The notes under the pieces: model-generated
Database searches by the model: none
Told to the model about the DNA's origin: nothing
Seen by the model: the letters and a program-made list of their open reading frames with translations, nothing else
Made by a program: the position numbers and the translations under genes
Shown here: piece after piece, positions 37,822 to 46,487 of the stretch
How positions within the stretch are numbered: the first letter of the stretch is position 1
Layout: every line of letters starts with the position of its first letter
Source: Bacteroidales bacterium Phil12
Lineage (GTDB): Bacteria; Bacteroidota; Bacteroidia; Bacteroidales; P3
NCBI GenBank assembly: GCA_002633275.1
Contig: NWBO01000158.1
Span: 62,001-126,000, forward strand
Direction: 5' to 3'
Length of the DNA stretch: 64,000 nt

Positions 37822-38238
37822 ATGAGACGTTTAATTTTAATATTAATAATAGTATTGTTTTCGGTAAATGTATATAGTCAAAATGAAACAATCTCTGGCG
37901 GAATAATCCCTCCTGACGGAACATATTGCGCAAAAAAATTGGATAATACTTATAAGAATGAGGTATATATCGTCGTAAAGAATGCGAAGATTACAGGAGT
38001 TTTTAAAGATAAGGTAAATGAAAAGAATAGAGTGAAAACAGCCAAAGTATTTTTTGCAAAACACGATGATAAAGGTATGCATGAATTGTATGGCATTACA
38101 GATAAAATAGACGGCACCTTAGATGAAAATGGATGCCAAAACTTAACGATTGCAGTAAATACAAAGGATAAAAAGAACACGTACTATGTATGGGTAGTAG
38201 CAAGCCGAGAAGAATGCTGGTATGAATTTGATGATTAA
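37822..38238 (+). CDS. Small exported protein, unrecognised
   Basis: About 138 residues from MRRLILILIIVLFSVN; an upstream in-frame ATG at 37780 adds a polar stretch that would spoil the signal peptide. Signal peptide ends near VYSQ. The mature part is rich in Lys and Asp with beta-like segments (NEVYIVVKNAKITGVFK, VKTAKVFFAKHDDK) and two Trp and two Cys near the end. I do not recognise the family. It sits between duplicated terminators and may be a recently acquired or duplicated unit. Confidence 0.65.
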   Translation: MRRLILILIIVLFSVNVYSQNETISGGIIPPDGTYCAKKLDNTYKNEVYIVVKNAKITGVFKDKVNEKNRVKTAKVFFAKHDDKGMHELYGITDKIDGTLDENGCQNLTIAVNTKDKKNTYYVWVVASREECWYEFDD

Positions 38239-38264
38239 GTTGAATTAAAACAATTCGTTAATAC

Positions 38265-38319
38265 AAACGGCAGTGTGGTTAAGTACTTACACTGCTGTTT
38301 TTTTGAATAAAGAAGAAAA
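38265..38319 (+). terminator. terminator, second copy of a duplicated segment
   Basis: AACGGCAGTGT / ACACTGCTGTT hairpin (one G-U-type change from the first copy) followed by T7 and GAATAAAGAAGAAAA. Terminates the small exported protein gene. Confidence 0.85.
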
Positions 38320-38383
38320 GCACGTCTTTATTTATTTTGATTACGTTTTTGCTATTAATAAGTAGGTCTTGACTTATTAAAAA

Positions 38384-39049
38384 TTATTCCCAAACGAAGT
38401 TGGTTTTGTCGGCTGCCAATTCAAAATGGTATTTGACGATGCCGATGTCAATCTTGGTGTAGATACCAAGACGCCTTTGCAATTTAACTTTATTGCCATT
38501 GATAGAAAAACGGAACGCTTGCTGATTGAGGGCGGTGGGAGCAAGAAGAGCATATTCAACTCCTTTTTTGAACCAATCGGGAGCGTTTTGTGCGTTTTTT
38601 GTTACTTGTTCGAAAGATTTTCGTTTGTGGTCGTTGCCCTGACTAACGCCATAACCAAAAGCAATGACGCAGATAAGTTTTTCGTTCGGGGCGATATTTA
38701 TTTTGTTTTTCTTTTTGTTATATGTCAAAGCAACCCAACAAGTGTTTAAGCCAAGCATCTGACAAAGAAGTACCAATCTTTCGCCGTAGTATCCGCATTC
38801 GGTATCTTGGCCTTCGGATTTGTCGCCTAAGATAGCTATGTAATTGACGGCATTGGAGAATTTACCGTAGTGTGCAGTCATTGTGTTAAACGCATCGGGG
38901 TCATTGGTTACGATTTGAAAGTTAAGGGTACTTTCTTGCTTGATATCGTTGATTTCTTGCTGCAAGGCATTGATTTTTTCTTTCTCAATGGTTTTTGTTG
39001 TGTAGGCTCTGACGCTGTGGCGGGCTTGTACGGCTTGTAATATATCCAT
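38384..39049 (-). CDS. Nitroreductase-family protein
   Basis: FMN-dependent oxidoreductase family, 221 residues. N-terminal signature QARHSVRAYTTKTIEKEKI, middle block GYYGERLVLLCQMLGLNTCWVALTY (residues about 86-110) and a C-terminal PTALNQQAFRFSI that corresponds to the flavin-contacting loop. This arrangement fits the putative TM nitroreductase subgroup (Nitro_FeS-free, monomer about 220-250). Substrate unknown. It is followed upstream on the same strand by the MmcQ-like gene (21 bases), so the two are co-transcribed. Confidence 0.88.
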   Translation of the reverse strand: MDILQAVQARHSVRAYTTKTIEKEKINALQQEINDIKQESTLNFQIVTNDPDAFNTMTAHYGKFSNAVNYIAILGDKSEGQDTECGYYGERLVLLCQMLGLNTCWVALTYNKKKNKINIAPNEKLICVIAFGYGVSQGNDHKRKSFEQVTKNAQNAPDWFKKGVEYALLAPTALNQQAFRFSINGNKVKLQRRLGIYTKIDIGIVKYHFELAADKTNFVWE

Positions 39050-39070
39050 TTTCTATTTTGTTTTGTGTAA

Positions 39071-39451
39071 TTATTTCGTCAAAGTGAGTAACAAATCTTT
39101 TTCTTTCTTCGGAAGAGATTGTTTTACCAAATCATAAGACTGTTTTACCAAATCTTTTATCATTTGAGTAGGAATGTCGGAATGAAAACTTACATCGCTC
39201 CAATGTTTTTTATTCATATGCCAAGCGGGAGTAATGCCTTCATATCTTTCTCTTAATTGTATAGCATCTTCGGGTATCATTTTAATGCAACATTTATCGA
39301 AAACGCTAATATTTACATAGCAAAACCATTTTGAACCAATGTAAAAGCAAAGAACTTCACTGCTATACGCATCTTTTAACGTAGTAAAAGGCATTTTTTC
39401 AGTAACATTGGGGAATGATAAACAATATTCTCTAAAATCTTCAATATTCAT
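39071..39451 (-). CDS. MmcQ/YjbR-family protein
   Basis: 126 residues from MNIEDFREYCLSFPNVTEKMPF. The region LCFYIGSKWFCYVN and the closing block PAWHMNKKHWSDVSFHSDIP (residues about 78-97) are the family hallmarks (CyaY-like fold, often DNA-binding-like). Function unknown. The start at 39451 is preferred to 39469 because the promoter ends at 39479. Confidence 0.88.
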   Translation of the reverse strand: MNIEDFREYCLSFPNVTEKMPFTTLKDAYSSEVLCFYIGSKWFCYVNISVFDKCCIKMIPEDAIQLRERYEGITPAWHMNKKHWSDVSFHSDIPTQMIKDLVKQSYDLVKQSLPKKEKDLLLTLTK

Positions 39452-39478
39452 TTTAATTTTCCGTATCAAATAACACCT

Positions 39479-39487
39479 GCAAAATTA
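39479..39487 (-). promoter_or_regulatory. -7 promoter element of the MmcQ-nitroreductase pair
   Basis: Minus-strand TAATTTTGC, 27 bases before the start at 39451. Confidence 0.72.
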
Positions 39488-39561
39488 CGATAAAATATTC
39501 ATTTTTAAGAAATATTTTGACAAACGCGGGTATATTTTGTTTTTGTCCTTCAATTTTGTTG

Positions 39562-39570
39562 TACTTTTGC
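39562..39570 (+). promoter_or_regulatory. -7 promoter element of the EamA transporter
   Basis: TACTTTTGC, 23 bases before a GTG start, so the leader is very short. Confidence 0.72.
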
Positions 39571-39593
39571 AATCTTAAAATTTTTGAAAAGAG

Positions 39594-40514
39594 GTGAATA
39601 ATAAAGTTAAAGGATATACAGCAGGAATTGTGGCTGCCATTGCTTACGGAACTAATCCGCTCGGAGCGTTGTCTTTGTACAATGAGGGTTTAAATCCTTC
39701 AAGTGTTATTTTCTATCGCTTTATTTTTGCGGTGATTATTATGTTCGCTATTCTTAAATGGAAAAAAGTACCGCTCAAAGTAACTTCCTCTGAACTCAAA
39801 TTATTAGCCTCATTAGGGGTTATATTTGTTGCTTCAAGTATTACTTTATACACTTCTTTCAATTATATGGATAGCGGAATTGCTTCTACTATTCTTTTTG
39901 CCTATCCCATTATGGTTGCAATCATTATGTCAGTCTTTTTCAAAGAAAAAACATCTTGGCTCACGATATTATCCATCGTTTTAAGTATTTCGGGCATCTG
40001 TCTTTTGTATAAAGGAGACGGAACTGCAACTCTTTCGTTGGTGGGAGTGATGTTGGTACTTTTATCTTCTTTGACTTATGCGGTGTATATAGTTATCGTC
40101 AATCGTGCAAAGATGGTTATGTCTCCTTTTAAGACTACTTTCTATATTATGGCTTTTGCAACCATAGCTGTTTTCTTGTATTCATTCACTTCGCCGTCAA
40201 ATCATATCATTATGTTTCCGTCGTGGTCTTCTTTCGGTTGGAGTGTTATGTTAGCTTGTTTTCCTACAATTATCGCAATGACTTTTTTGAACATAGGAAT
40301 TTTCTATATAGGCTCTACACCAACGGCCATAATGGGGGCTTTGGAACCTGTAACGGCAGTAATTATTTCCGTAACCATTTTTAACGGAGTATTTACCCTG
40401 CGTTTTGCTATTGGAATTGTGCTTATATTAATAGCCGTTTTGATAATCGTTGCAGGCAAATCCGTGCTTGACAAACTAAAACAAAAGCGAGTAGCGAGTA
40501 AAAAAATAAATTAA
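39594..40514 (+). CDS. EamA/DMT-family transporter
   Basis: Inner-membrane transporter of the drug/metabolite superfamily, 306 residues, ten predicted helices as two EamA halves (TAGIVAAIAYGTNPLGALSL at the start; GVMLVLLSSLTYAVYIVIV opening the second half near 152; PTAIMGALEPVTAVIISV near 243). Start codon GTG at 39594, fixed by the promoter just upstream. Substrate unknown; such proteins export metabolites or amino acids. Confidence 0.9.
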   Translation: MNNKVKGYTAGIVAAIAYGTNPLGALSLYNEGLNPSSVIFYRFIFAVIIMFAILKWKKVPLKVTSSELKLLASLGVIFVASSITLYTSFNYMDSGIASTILFAYPIMVAIIMSVFFKEKTSWLTILSIVLSISGICLLYKGDGTATLSLVGVMLVLLSSLTYAVYIVIVNRAKMVMSPFKTTFYIMAFATIAVFLYSFTSPSNHIIMFPSWSSFGWSVMLACFPTIIAMTFLNIGIFYIGSTPTAIMGALEPVTAVIISVTIFNGVFTLRFAIGIVLILIAVLIIVAGKSVLDKLKQKRVASKKIN

Positions 40515-40522
40515 AAAGGTTT

Positions 40523-40825
40523 TTAATCCTTTTTGTATAGAATGCAGTTGCGTTGTAGTATGCTCGCTTGAAGCAGTGGGTTGTCTATTGTCTCGAATAT
40601 GGATAAATCCGTTTCGTATGGTAAATTCAACTCAGCGATGTCTGAAACTATTTTATCCAATAATGACACTGAAAGATTAGTTCCTAACATCGTTATATCC
40701 AAATCCGATTCTGTTCGATAAGTTCCTTTTGAGCGAGAACCAAAGACCAAGACTTTTTCTATTTGTTCGTATTTTGCAAAAACTCTTTGCAGTTGTAATA
40801 TTTCGTTTTCGGCTAATCCGTACAT
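40523..40825 (-). CDS. MNT-type minimal nucleotidyltransferase
   Basis: 100 residues with the Pol-beta-type signature VFGSRSKGTYRTESDLDI (about 27-44): GSxxxG followed by the two metal-binding Asp. MNT proteins usually pair with a HEPN partner as a toxin-antitoxin module, where MNT AMPylates the HEPN toxin. No HEPN-like gene is adjacent. It lies 4 bases after the SSS symporter gene on the same strand. Confidence 0.88.
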   Translation of the reverse strand: MYGLAENEILQLQRVFAKYEQIEKVLVFGSRSKGTYRTESDLDITMLGTNLSVSLLDKIVSDIAELNLPYETDLSIFETIDNPLLQASILQRNCILYKKD

Positions 40826-40829
40826 GATT

Positions 40830-42293
40830 TTATGAATTTTGAATTTCTGATACTTTGTTTTCTTTTTTGCTTATACACAAAAGACCGATAAATGTTAGCA
40901 AACCGTTTAGCACCAATAGTTCAAAATCAAAGGAGTAATTGAACCACTCTTGCGAATTATTGTTAAGCACAAAGCATATTACAGGTGCAAGAACGCATAC
41001 TATCGGCACAAATCTATCCTTGACTTTTCGTTTTGTGGTAAGACCAAAGAAGAATAAACCTAATAAAGGCCCGTAAGTTATGGAAGCCACTTGATAAAGA
41101 ATATCTATCAAATGTTCGTTTTGGTTATGATAGTAGAAAATAATTACAGCAGTGAATAAAACGGCAAATGTTAAATGAACATAGTGGCGTATGGTTGTCT
41201 TTTGCTTTTCGGTCTTGTCTTGACGGCCTTCAAAATTCAAAAAGTCTATACAAAAAGCGGTTGTCAGTGATGTTAAAGCCCCGTCGGCACTTGGAAACAA
41301 TGCCGAAATCAAACCTATGATAAAGACAATAGAGGCAATAGGCGGCAAATAATTTATTGCAATCTCCGGGAACAATCCGTCTCCCGTGGCAACGATACCA
41401 TTTTTGAATTTATAGATATATAATGCGCTGCCAAGCATAAGAAACAAAAAATTGACAACAAACAAAATCAATGAAAACGTTACCATATTTTTTTGTGCGC
41501 TTTTAAGATTCTTGCAACTCAAATTCTTTTGCATCATTTCTTGGTCCAATCCCGTCATTGCGATACATATAAACGCTCCGCCCAAAAGTTGTTTCCACCA
41601 ACAGTTGCGGCTCATCGAATCGGTCTCTATGAATGTGAAATAATCCGAATGAGAAATGTTTTCAATCATTCCTCCAAAAGAAAATCCAAGTTCATTTGCC
41701 ACCATTACAAAACACATCACCAATGCAGCGAGCATAAAAGTCGTTTGCAAGGTGTCCGTCCAAATTATTGTCTTTACGCCTCCTTTTATTGTGAATGCCA
41801 ATATCAAAGCCAAGAACAACGCAACCGTCAGTTCAAAAGGCAATCCCCAAGCCTTGAATACAAAATTGTACAAAACGATGATAACTATAAACATTCTAAG
41901 GCTTGCACCCAAACAGCGGGATAGCATAAAAAAGAAACTGCCTGTTTTATGCGAGTACTTGCCGTAACGTTTTTCCAAATACTTGTATATACTTACCAAA
42001 TTGAGTTTGTAATATGTCGGCAGCAAAACAAAGGCTATGACAAGATAACCTATAAAATAGCCCAAAACCATAAGCATATAGGTAAACATTCTGTCATTGA
42101 CCCAACCGGGAACGGACATAAATGTTACCCCGCTTAACGACGCTCCAATCATACCATAAGCCACGACAAACCAAGGTGATTTCTTGTTTCCCTGAAAGAA
42201 AGATTTGCTGTCCGCCTTGCGAGAAGTGATGTATGTTATACCGAAAAGCAATAGCGTATAAGCCACAAATGCAATAAATATGATTAATTCCAT
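40830..42293 (-). CDS. Sodium:solute symporter (SSS family)
   Basis: About 487 residues from MELIIFIAFVAYTLLLFGI, with roughly 13 transmembrane helices. SSS features: YGMIGASLSGVTFMSVPGW near 45, YRKYLEKRYG-type YLEKRYGKYSHKTGSFFF near 105, IAMTGLDQEMMQKNLSCKN near 240 and GLISALFPSADGALTSL near 335. Na+-driven uptake of an unknown organic solute. An in-frame start at 42455 would read through a 21-base array and the promoter and is rejected. Confidence 0.91.
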   Translation of the reverse strand: MELIIFIAFVAYTLLLFGITYITSRKADSKSFFQGNKKSPWFVVAYGMIGASLSGVTFMSVPGWVNDRMFTYMLMVLGYFIGYLVIAFVLLPTYYKLNLVSIYKYLEKRYGKYSHKTGSFFFMLSRCLGASLRMFIVIIVLYNFVFKAWGLPFELTVALFLALILAFTIKGGVKTIIWTDTLQTTFMLAALVMCFVMVANELGFSFGGMIENISHSDYFTFIETDSMSRNCWWKQLLGGAFICIAMTGLDQEMMQKNLSCKNLKSAQKNMVTFSLILFVVNFLFLMLGSALYIYKFKNGIVATGDGLFPEIAINYLPPIASIVFIIGLISALFPSADGALTSLTTAFCIDFLNFEGRQDKTEKQKTTIRHYVHLTFAVLFTAVIIFYYHNQNEHLIDILYQVASITYGPLLGLFFFGLTTKRKVKDRFVPIVCVLAPVICFVLNNNSQEWFNYSFDFELLVLNGLLTFIGLLCISKKENKVSEIQNS

Positions 42294-42322
42294 AGAGTTA
42301 TCAAGTAATTTTTGTTTGAAGT

Positions 42323-42331
42323 GCAAAGTTA
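42323..42331 (-). promoter_or_regulatory. -7 promoter element of the SSS symporter
   Basis: Minus-strand TAACTTTGC, 29 bases before the start at 42293. The repeat array lies upstream of it. Confidence 0.74.
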
Positions 42332-42378
42332 CAATATTCTTAATTGATATAATGACATTCAATAATTGATTTATGAAA

Positions 42379-42483
42379 TTTTTGTGTGAAACCATAAAAT
42401 TAGTATCACTAATCAGTAAAATAGTGTGAGTGATTAAAAAATTAGTGTTAAACATCAGTAAAACGATTATTGATATTATTTTT
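42379..42483. repeat. 21-bp phased array, 3 clear and 2 weak units
   Basis: Clear units at 42400 (TTAGTATCACTAATCAGT), 42421 (ATAGTGTGAGTGATTAAA) and 42442 (TTAGTGTTAAACATCAGT), weaker at 42379 and 42463. The last clear unit and its following ACGATT match 27422-27448 closely. In the divergent gap between the symporter and recR. Confidence 0.9.
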
Positions 42484-42586
42484 TGAATAATAATAAAAGT
42501 TTTTTTTGATTACTGTAACCGATAATATTTGGGGAGAAATAGCGAGAAATATAAATAAATTCAAAACAATTAAATGATAATTATTG

Positions 42587-42595
42587 TAATTTTGC
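42587..42595 (+). promoter_or_regulatory. -7 promoter element of recR
   Basis: TAATTTTGC, 39 bases before the ATG at 42635. Confidence 0.72.
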
Positions 42596-42634
42596 ATTAT
42601 AATTTTAGAAGCGATATATAAATACAGACAGATT

Positions 42635-43252
42635 ATGAACTATCCCTCAATACACTTGGAGAATGTTATAAACGAGTTTAGCAAACTGCCCGGCGTTGGA
42701 AGCCGTACGGCACTAAGATTTGCATTGTACTTGCTTGATGCAGACGAAAAAGAAGCAAATTCTTTGGCACAATCCATTTCTTTGATGCGTTCGGAGATAA
42801 AACTTTGCAAACATTGTTTTTCCATTTCGGATAGCGATGAGTGTGAAGTGTGCAAGGACGCTAAACGAGACCATTCCGTAGTGTGCGTAGTGGAAAACAT
42901 AAGAGATGTTATGGCGATTGAAAACACCAATTCATATTCGGGAGTTTATCATGTATTGGGCGGAGTTATTTCTCCGATAGACGGAATAGGAGCAGGGGAT
43001 ATTAAGATAAAAGAACTTGTGGAGCGTATTGCCAAAGAAGATATTCAAGAAATCATATTGGCATTGCCTACGACAATGGAAGGCGACACAACTTGTTTTT
43101 ATATTAACAAATTGGTTAAAGATATGAACGTTAAAGTTTCAGCCATAGCAAGAGGCGTTTCCATTGGCGACAATATAGAATATACTGACGAAATCACTTT
43201 GTCTCGTTCAATTCTGAATCGCTTACCATTCGACAAAATATACGGCAGATAG
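42635..43252 (+). CDS. recR: Recombination protein RecR
   Basis: DNA repair protein of the RecFOR pathway, 205 residues. N-terminal helix-hairpin-helix (FSKLPGVGSRTALRFAL), a four-Cys zinc finger (CKHCFSISDSDECEVC), a Toprim domain starting VCVVENIRDVMAIE near 85 and containing YHVLGGVISPIDGIG, and the C-terminal SIGDNIEYTDEITLSRSI. Convergent to mutB across a repeat-filled gap. Confidence 0.96.
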   Translation: MNYPSIHLENVINEFSKLPGVGSRTALRFALYLLDADEKEANSLAQSISLMRSEIKLCKHCFSISDSDECEVCKDAKRDHSVVCVVENIRDVMAIENTNSYSGVYHVLGGVISPIDGIGAGDIKIKELVERIAKEDIQEIILALPTTMEGDTTCFYINKLVKDMNVKVSAIARGVSIGDNIEYTDEITLSRSILNRLPFDKIYGR

Positions 43253-43298
43253 TTTTTTAGTTTTTTATTGGGGTTATATTATTTTTTATTCAGTTTGG

Positions 43299-43382
43299 AT
43301 AAAAATCTTAATTCTTTGCATTAAAATCATAAGTATTTATGTTAAAAACTTAATTCTTTCTATTAAAAGGAATAAAGAACAT
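43299..43382. repeat. 21-bp phased array, TTAAAA/TTAATTC core, 4 units
   Basis: Units at 43299, 43320, 43341 and 43362. Shared body A-TTAAAA-CTTAATTCTTT (first and third nearly equal: AAAAATCTTAATTCTTT and AAAAACTTAATTCTTT). Core differs from the main family; period is the same. Confidence 0.8.
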
Positions 43383-43417
43383 TGTTTTATAAATTCAAAA
43401 CATTAATTTCTCTTTTG

Positions 43418-43522
43418 TTTGTTGATTTAATCTTGTAGTTACTATTTCGACTCTTCTTCTTTTTGTTTTTATCCTTTTTGTAATTGTTTTTCTGCCTTTG
43501 CTTTTTGTTTTTAATTCTTAGG
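43418..43522. repeat. 21-bp phased T-rich array, 5 units
   Basis: Units at 43418, 43439, 43460, 43481 and 43502. The third and fifth share TTTTTGTTTTTA then TCC or ATTC; the fourth has TAATTGTTTTTCTGCC in register. The reverse complement of this core resembles the units at 43652-43715. Confidence 0.6.
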
Positions 43523-43535
43523 TATTCATATAAAT

Positions 43536-43646
43536 GGTCTGAGCGTTTGTGGTAAATGGTCTGATGGTTTTGGGTAAAACGGTCAGACCGTTTAGGGTAA
43601 TTTATCAGACCATTTTGATGAAACGATAAGACCATTTACATATTTT
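43536..43646. repeat. 22-bp array with GGTCTGA / TCAGACC core, 5 units
   Basis: Cores at 43536, 43558, 43581, 43603 and 43625, spacing 22, 23, 22 and 22. The first two carry GGTCTGA, the middle one the near-palindrome AACGGTCAGACCGTT, the last two TCAGACCATTT and TAAGACCATTT, so the array changes from one half-site orientation to the other through its centre. Confidence 0.85.
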
Positions 43647-43651
43647 CCTAA

Positions 43652-43715
43652 GGATTAAAAACGAAAACGTAAAGGATAAAAAACGAAAACCTGCGAATGA
43701 AAAACAAAAATAAGA
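43652..43715. repeat. 21-22-bp array with GGAT-AAAAACGAAAAC core, 3 units
   Basis: GGATTAAAAACGAAAAC at 43652, GGATAAAAAACGAAAAC at 43674 and GAATGAAAAACAAAAA at 43695. Spacing 22 and 21. The remaining gap to 43828 holds nothing recognisable. Confidence 0.75.
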
Positions 43716-43828
43716 AGTTGAAAAATTGTTTTGGCCGACAACAATATAATAAATAGAGAAATATTTTTTTGTTTTTATGCATTGATTTGCTTAAAAAGTC
43801 TTGTCAGAAAAATAAATAACAAAACAAA

Positions 43829-43860
43829 GGCTGTACCATAAATAAACTTATGGTACAGCC
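43829..43860 (-). terminator. terminator of mutB
   Basis: Perfect 13-base stem GGCTGTACCATAA / TTATGGTACAGCC, loop 6, followed on the minus strand by TTTGTTTTG. 65 bases after the mutB stop. Confidence 0.85.
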
Positions 43861-43924
43861 TAACCAAATGTTTTATTTTTCAGTATCAATTCCCCTCCTT
43901 AAAAAGGAATTAAAAACATTTATT

Positions 43925-46075
43925 CTATTTTCTTGCTTCTAAGAGCAACTCTAACATCTTGATTGCAGAGTCAGCGATCTTTGTTCCGGGACCGAAAACG
44001 GCAGCAACACCGGCTTTGAACAAGAAGTCATAGTCTTGCGGAGGAATAACACCACCGGCAATAACCATAATGTCCTCTCTGCCGAGTTTTTTCAACTCTT
44101 CAATAACCTGAGGTACCAAGGTCTTGTGGCCGGCAGCCAAAGAACTTACTCCCAAGATATGAACATCGTTTTCTACTGCTTGTTTTGCACTTTCTTCCGG
44201 AGTTTGGAACAATGGTCCCATATCAACGTCAAAACCTATATCGGCATAACCTGTTGCAACAACCTTAGCACCACGGTCGTGTCCGTCTTGACCCATTTTT
44301 GCAACCATTATACGAGGACGACGTCCCTCAATCTTTGCAAATTCGTCGCAAAGCTGTTGTGCTTTCTTGAAATCGTCGTTATTTTTTGTATCTTGACTAT
44401 ACACGCCTGAAATCAAATTAATTTTTGCTTTATATCTACCGAAATGTTCTTCCAATGCATAAGAAATTTCACCTAATGAAGCACGTTTTCTTGCTGCATC
44501 GATACTCAATTCAAGTAAGTTTCCTTCGCCTGTTGCAGCGCAGTTGCTTAGTTTTCTTAATGCTTCTTGACAATCGTCTTCGTTTCTTTCCGCTCTAAGT
44601 TTAGCCAAACGCTTGATTTGTGCTTCACGAACGGCGGAGTTATCAACCTCCAATGTGTCTATTGCATCTTCGTGAGCCAAACGATATTTATTAACACCCA
44701 ATATAGTGTCTATTCCGCTATCGATACGTGCTTGTTTTCTTGCAGAAGATTCCTCAATTCTCATCTTAGGAACGCCTGATTCGATTGCAGCAGCCATACC
44801 GCCAAGTTTCTCGACCTCTTGAATATGTCCCCAAGCTCTGTGTGCTATCTCATTAGTCAAGGACTCAACATAATAACTTCCTGCCCATGGGTCTAATGAA
44901 CGACAAATATTTGTCTCTTCCTGTAAATAAATCTGTGTATTACGTGCAATACGTGCAGAGAAATCGGTAGGCAATGCGATAGCCTCGTCCAAAGCATTTG
45001 TATGCAATGATTGAGTGTGTCCCAATGCCGCACCCATAGCCTCAATACAAGTTCTGCCAACATTGTTAAACGGATCTTGTTCTGTCAAAGACCAACCTGA
45101 CGTCTGAGAGTGAGTACGCAATGCCAATGATTTTGGATTTTTAGGGTTGAATTGGCTAACCAATTTAGCCCAAAGCATACGAGCGGCACGCATCTTGGCA
45201 ATCTCCATAAAGTGGTTCATACCTATTCCCCAGAAGAATGACAAACGAGGTGCAAACTCATCGACAGTCATACCTGCGTTGATACCTGCACGTATGTATT
45301 CCAATCCGTCTGCCAATGTGTAAGCCATTTCTATATCCGCCGTAGCACCTGCTTCCTGCATGTGATAACCCGAAATAGAGATGGAATTGAACTTAGGCAT
45401 ATTCTTAGAAGTATAAGCAAATATATCGGCAATGATTTTCATTGAAGGTTTTGGTGGGTAGATATATGTGTTACGAACCATAAACTCTTTAAGAATATCA
45501 TTCTGTATTGTTCCTGCCAACTGTTCTTGTTTTACTCCTTGTTCTTCTGCTGCGATGATGTAGAATGCCAAGATAGGCAAAACAGCACCATTCATCGTCA
45601 TGGAAACGGACATCTTGCCCAAATCTATTTGGTCAAACAATATCTTCATATCCAAGATGCTATCCACAGCAACACCGGCCTTTCCAACATCACCTATAAC
45701 TCTTGGGTGGTCGGAGTCATATCCTCTATGGGTTGGTAAGTCAAAAGCAACAGACAAACCTTTCTGTCCTGCTGCGATGTTTCTTCTGTAAAACGCATTA
45801 CTTTCTTCTGCCGTTGAAAATCCTGCATACTGACGTATTGTCCAAGGACGCATAACGTACATAGTTGAATAAGGTCCTCTTAGGAATGGTGCGACACCTG
45901 CTGCATAATTCAAGTGTTCCATACCTTCAAGGTCTATTGCACCATAGGCAGGTTTTACAGGTATTTGCTCAGGTGTAAGCCAATTTTTCTCGTTACCAAC
46001 TTTTTGTTCCCAATCGTGGAAACTTTCGTACTTGTATGGGGCTTTAAAGTCCACATTTTCAAAATTTGGTCTCAT
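43925..46075 (-). CDS. mutB: Methylmalonyl-CoA mutase, large (alpha) subunit
   Basis: Adenosylcobalamin enzyme interconverting methylmalonyl-CoA and succinyl-CoA, the step that links succinate to propionate. 716 residues. N-terminal TIM barrel with [18 protein letters not shown] near 72, the substrate-contacting [16 protein letters not shown] near 358 and [14 protein letters not shown] near 375; C-terminal B12 domain with [15 protein letters not shown] near 593 (His is the lower cobalt ligand) and [13 protein letters not shown] near 645. No small-subunit gene (mutA) lies directly upstream; the gene has its own promoter and terminator and is therefore monocistronic. A homodimeric enzyme or a distant mutA are both possible. 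Confidence 0.96.
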   Translation of the reverse strand: MRPNFENVDFKAPYKYESFHDWEQKVGNEKNWLTPEQIPVKPAYGAIDLEGMEHLNYAAGVAPFLRGPYSTMYVMRPWTIRQYAGFSTAEESNAFYRRNIAAGQKGLSVAFDLPTHRGYDSDHPRVIGDVGKAGVAVDSILDMKILFDQIDLGKMSVSMTMNGAVLPILAFYIIAAEEQGVKQEQLAGTIQNDILKEFMVRNTYIYPPKPSMKIIADIFAYTSKNMPKFNSISISGYHMQEAGATADIEMAYTLADGLEYIRAGINAGMTVDEFAPRLSFFWGIGMNHFMEIAKMRAARMLWAKLVSQFNPKNPKSLALRTHSQTSGWSLTEQDPFNNVGRTCIEAMGAALGHTQSLHTNALDEAIALPTDFSARIARNTQIYLQEETNICRSLDPWAGSYYVESLTNEIAHRAWGHIQEVEKLGGMAAAIESGVPKMRIEESSARKQARIDSGIDTILGVNKYRLAHEDAIDTLEVDNSAVREAQIKRLAKLRAERNEDDCQEALRKLSNCAATGEGNLLELSIDAARKRASLGEISYALEEHFGRYKAKINLISGVYSQDTKNNDDFKKAQQLCDEFAKIEGRRPRIMVAKMGQDGHDRGAKVVATGYADIGFDVDMGPLFQTPEESAKQAVENDVHILGVSSLAAGHKTLVPQVIEELKKLGREDIMVIAGGVIPPQDYDFLFKAGVAAVFGPGTKIADSAIKMLELLLEARK

Positions 46076-46108
46076 ATATTAAGTGTTTTTTATTTCTTAA
46101 TTTGAATT

Positions 46109-46117
46109 GCAAAGGTA
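46109..46117 (-). promoter_or_regulatory. -7 promoter element of mutB
   Basis: Minus-strand TACCTTTGC, 33 bases before the start at 46075. Confidence 0.75.
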
Positions 46118-46275
46118 ATCATTTTTTTGCAATTGCCGTAACTTTTTATGAAAAACTTGTTATTATTTTAATATTTTTACAAAAAACCTGTCTTTATGTA
46201 TTCAAAAAATTTAGGATACAACAAATCTGTCTTTACTCAATAACAGAAAATTTTTCACTTATTTTGTTGCTAAAA

Positions 46276-46401
46276 ATAGTGTGAGAGATTAGCGAATTAA
46301 TGTGAGAGACTAATAAAATAGTGTTAAACATTAGAAAATTAGTTTCATTTATAGTTTTTATGATTAGTATTATGTGTAAAATATTAGTCGTATTTATTTA
46401 G
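46276..46401. repeat. 21-bp phased array, 4 clear and 2 weak units
   Basis: Clear units at 46276 (ATAGTGTGAGAGATTAGC), 46297 (TTAATGTGAGAGACTAAT), 46318 (ATAGTGTTAAACATTAGA) and 46339 (TTAGTTTCATTTATAGTT), weaker ones at 46360 and 46381. In the divergent gap between mutB and the ABC exporter genes. Confidence 0.9.
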
Positions 46402-46487
46402 CCATTACTATTATATAAGGAGAAATTATTACATACGATAAAATAAAACGTTTGGTTTTTCGTTATGAAAACCTAATTAAGTTTATT

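Noticed and set aside
42294-42455. N-terminal extension of the sodium symporter reading from 42455
   Set aside because: The extension reads through a 21-base array and the promoter (42323-42331); the conserved first helix starts at 42293.
43387-43635. 82-codon basic minus-strand frame downstream of mutB
   Set aside because: It is made of repeat units (T-rich on plus, hence Lys/Asn-rich product) and lacks any domain.
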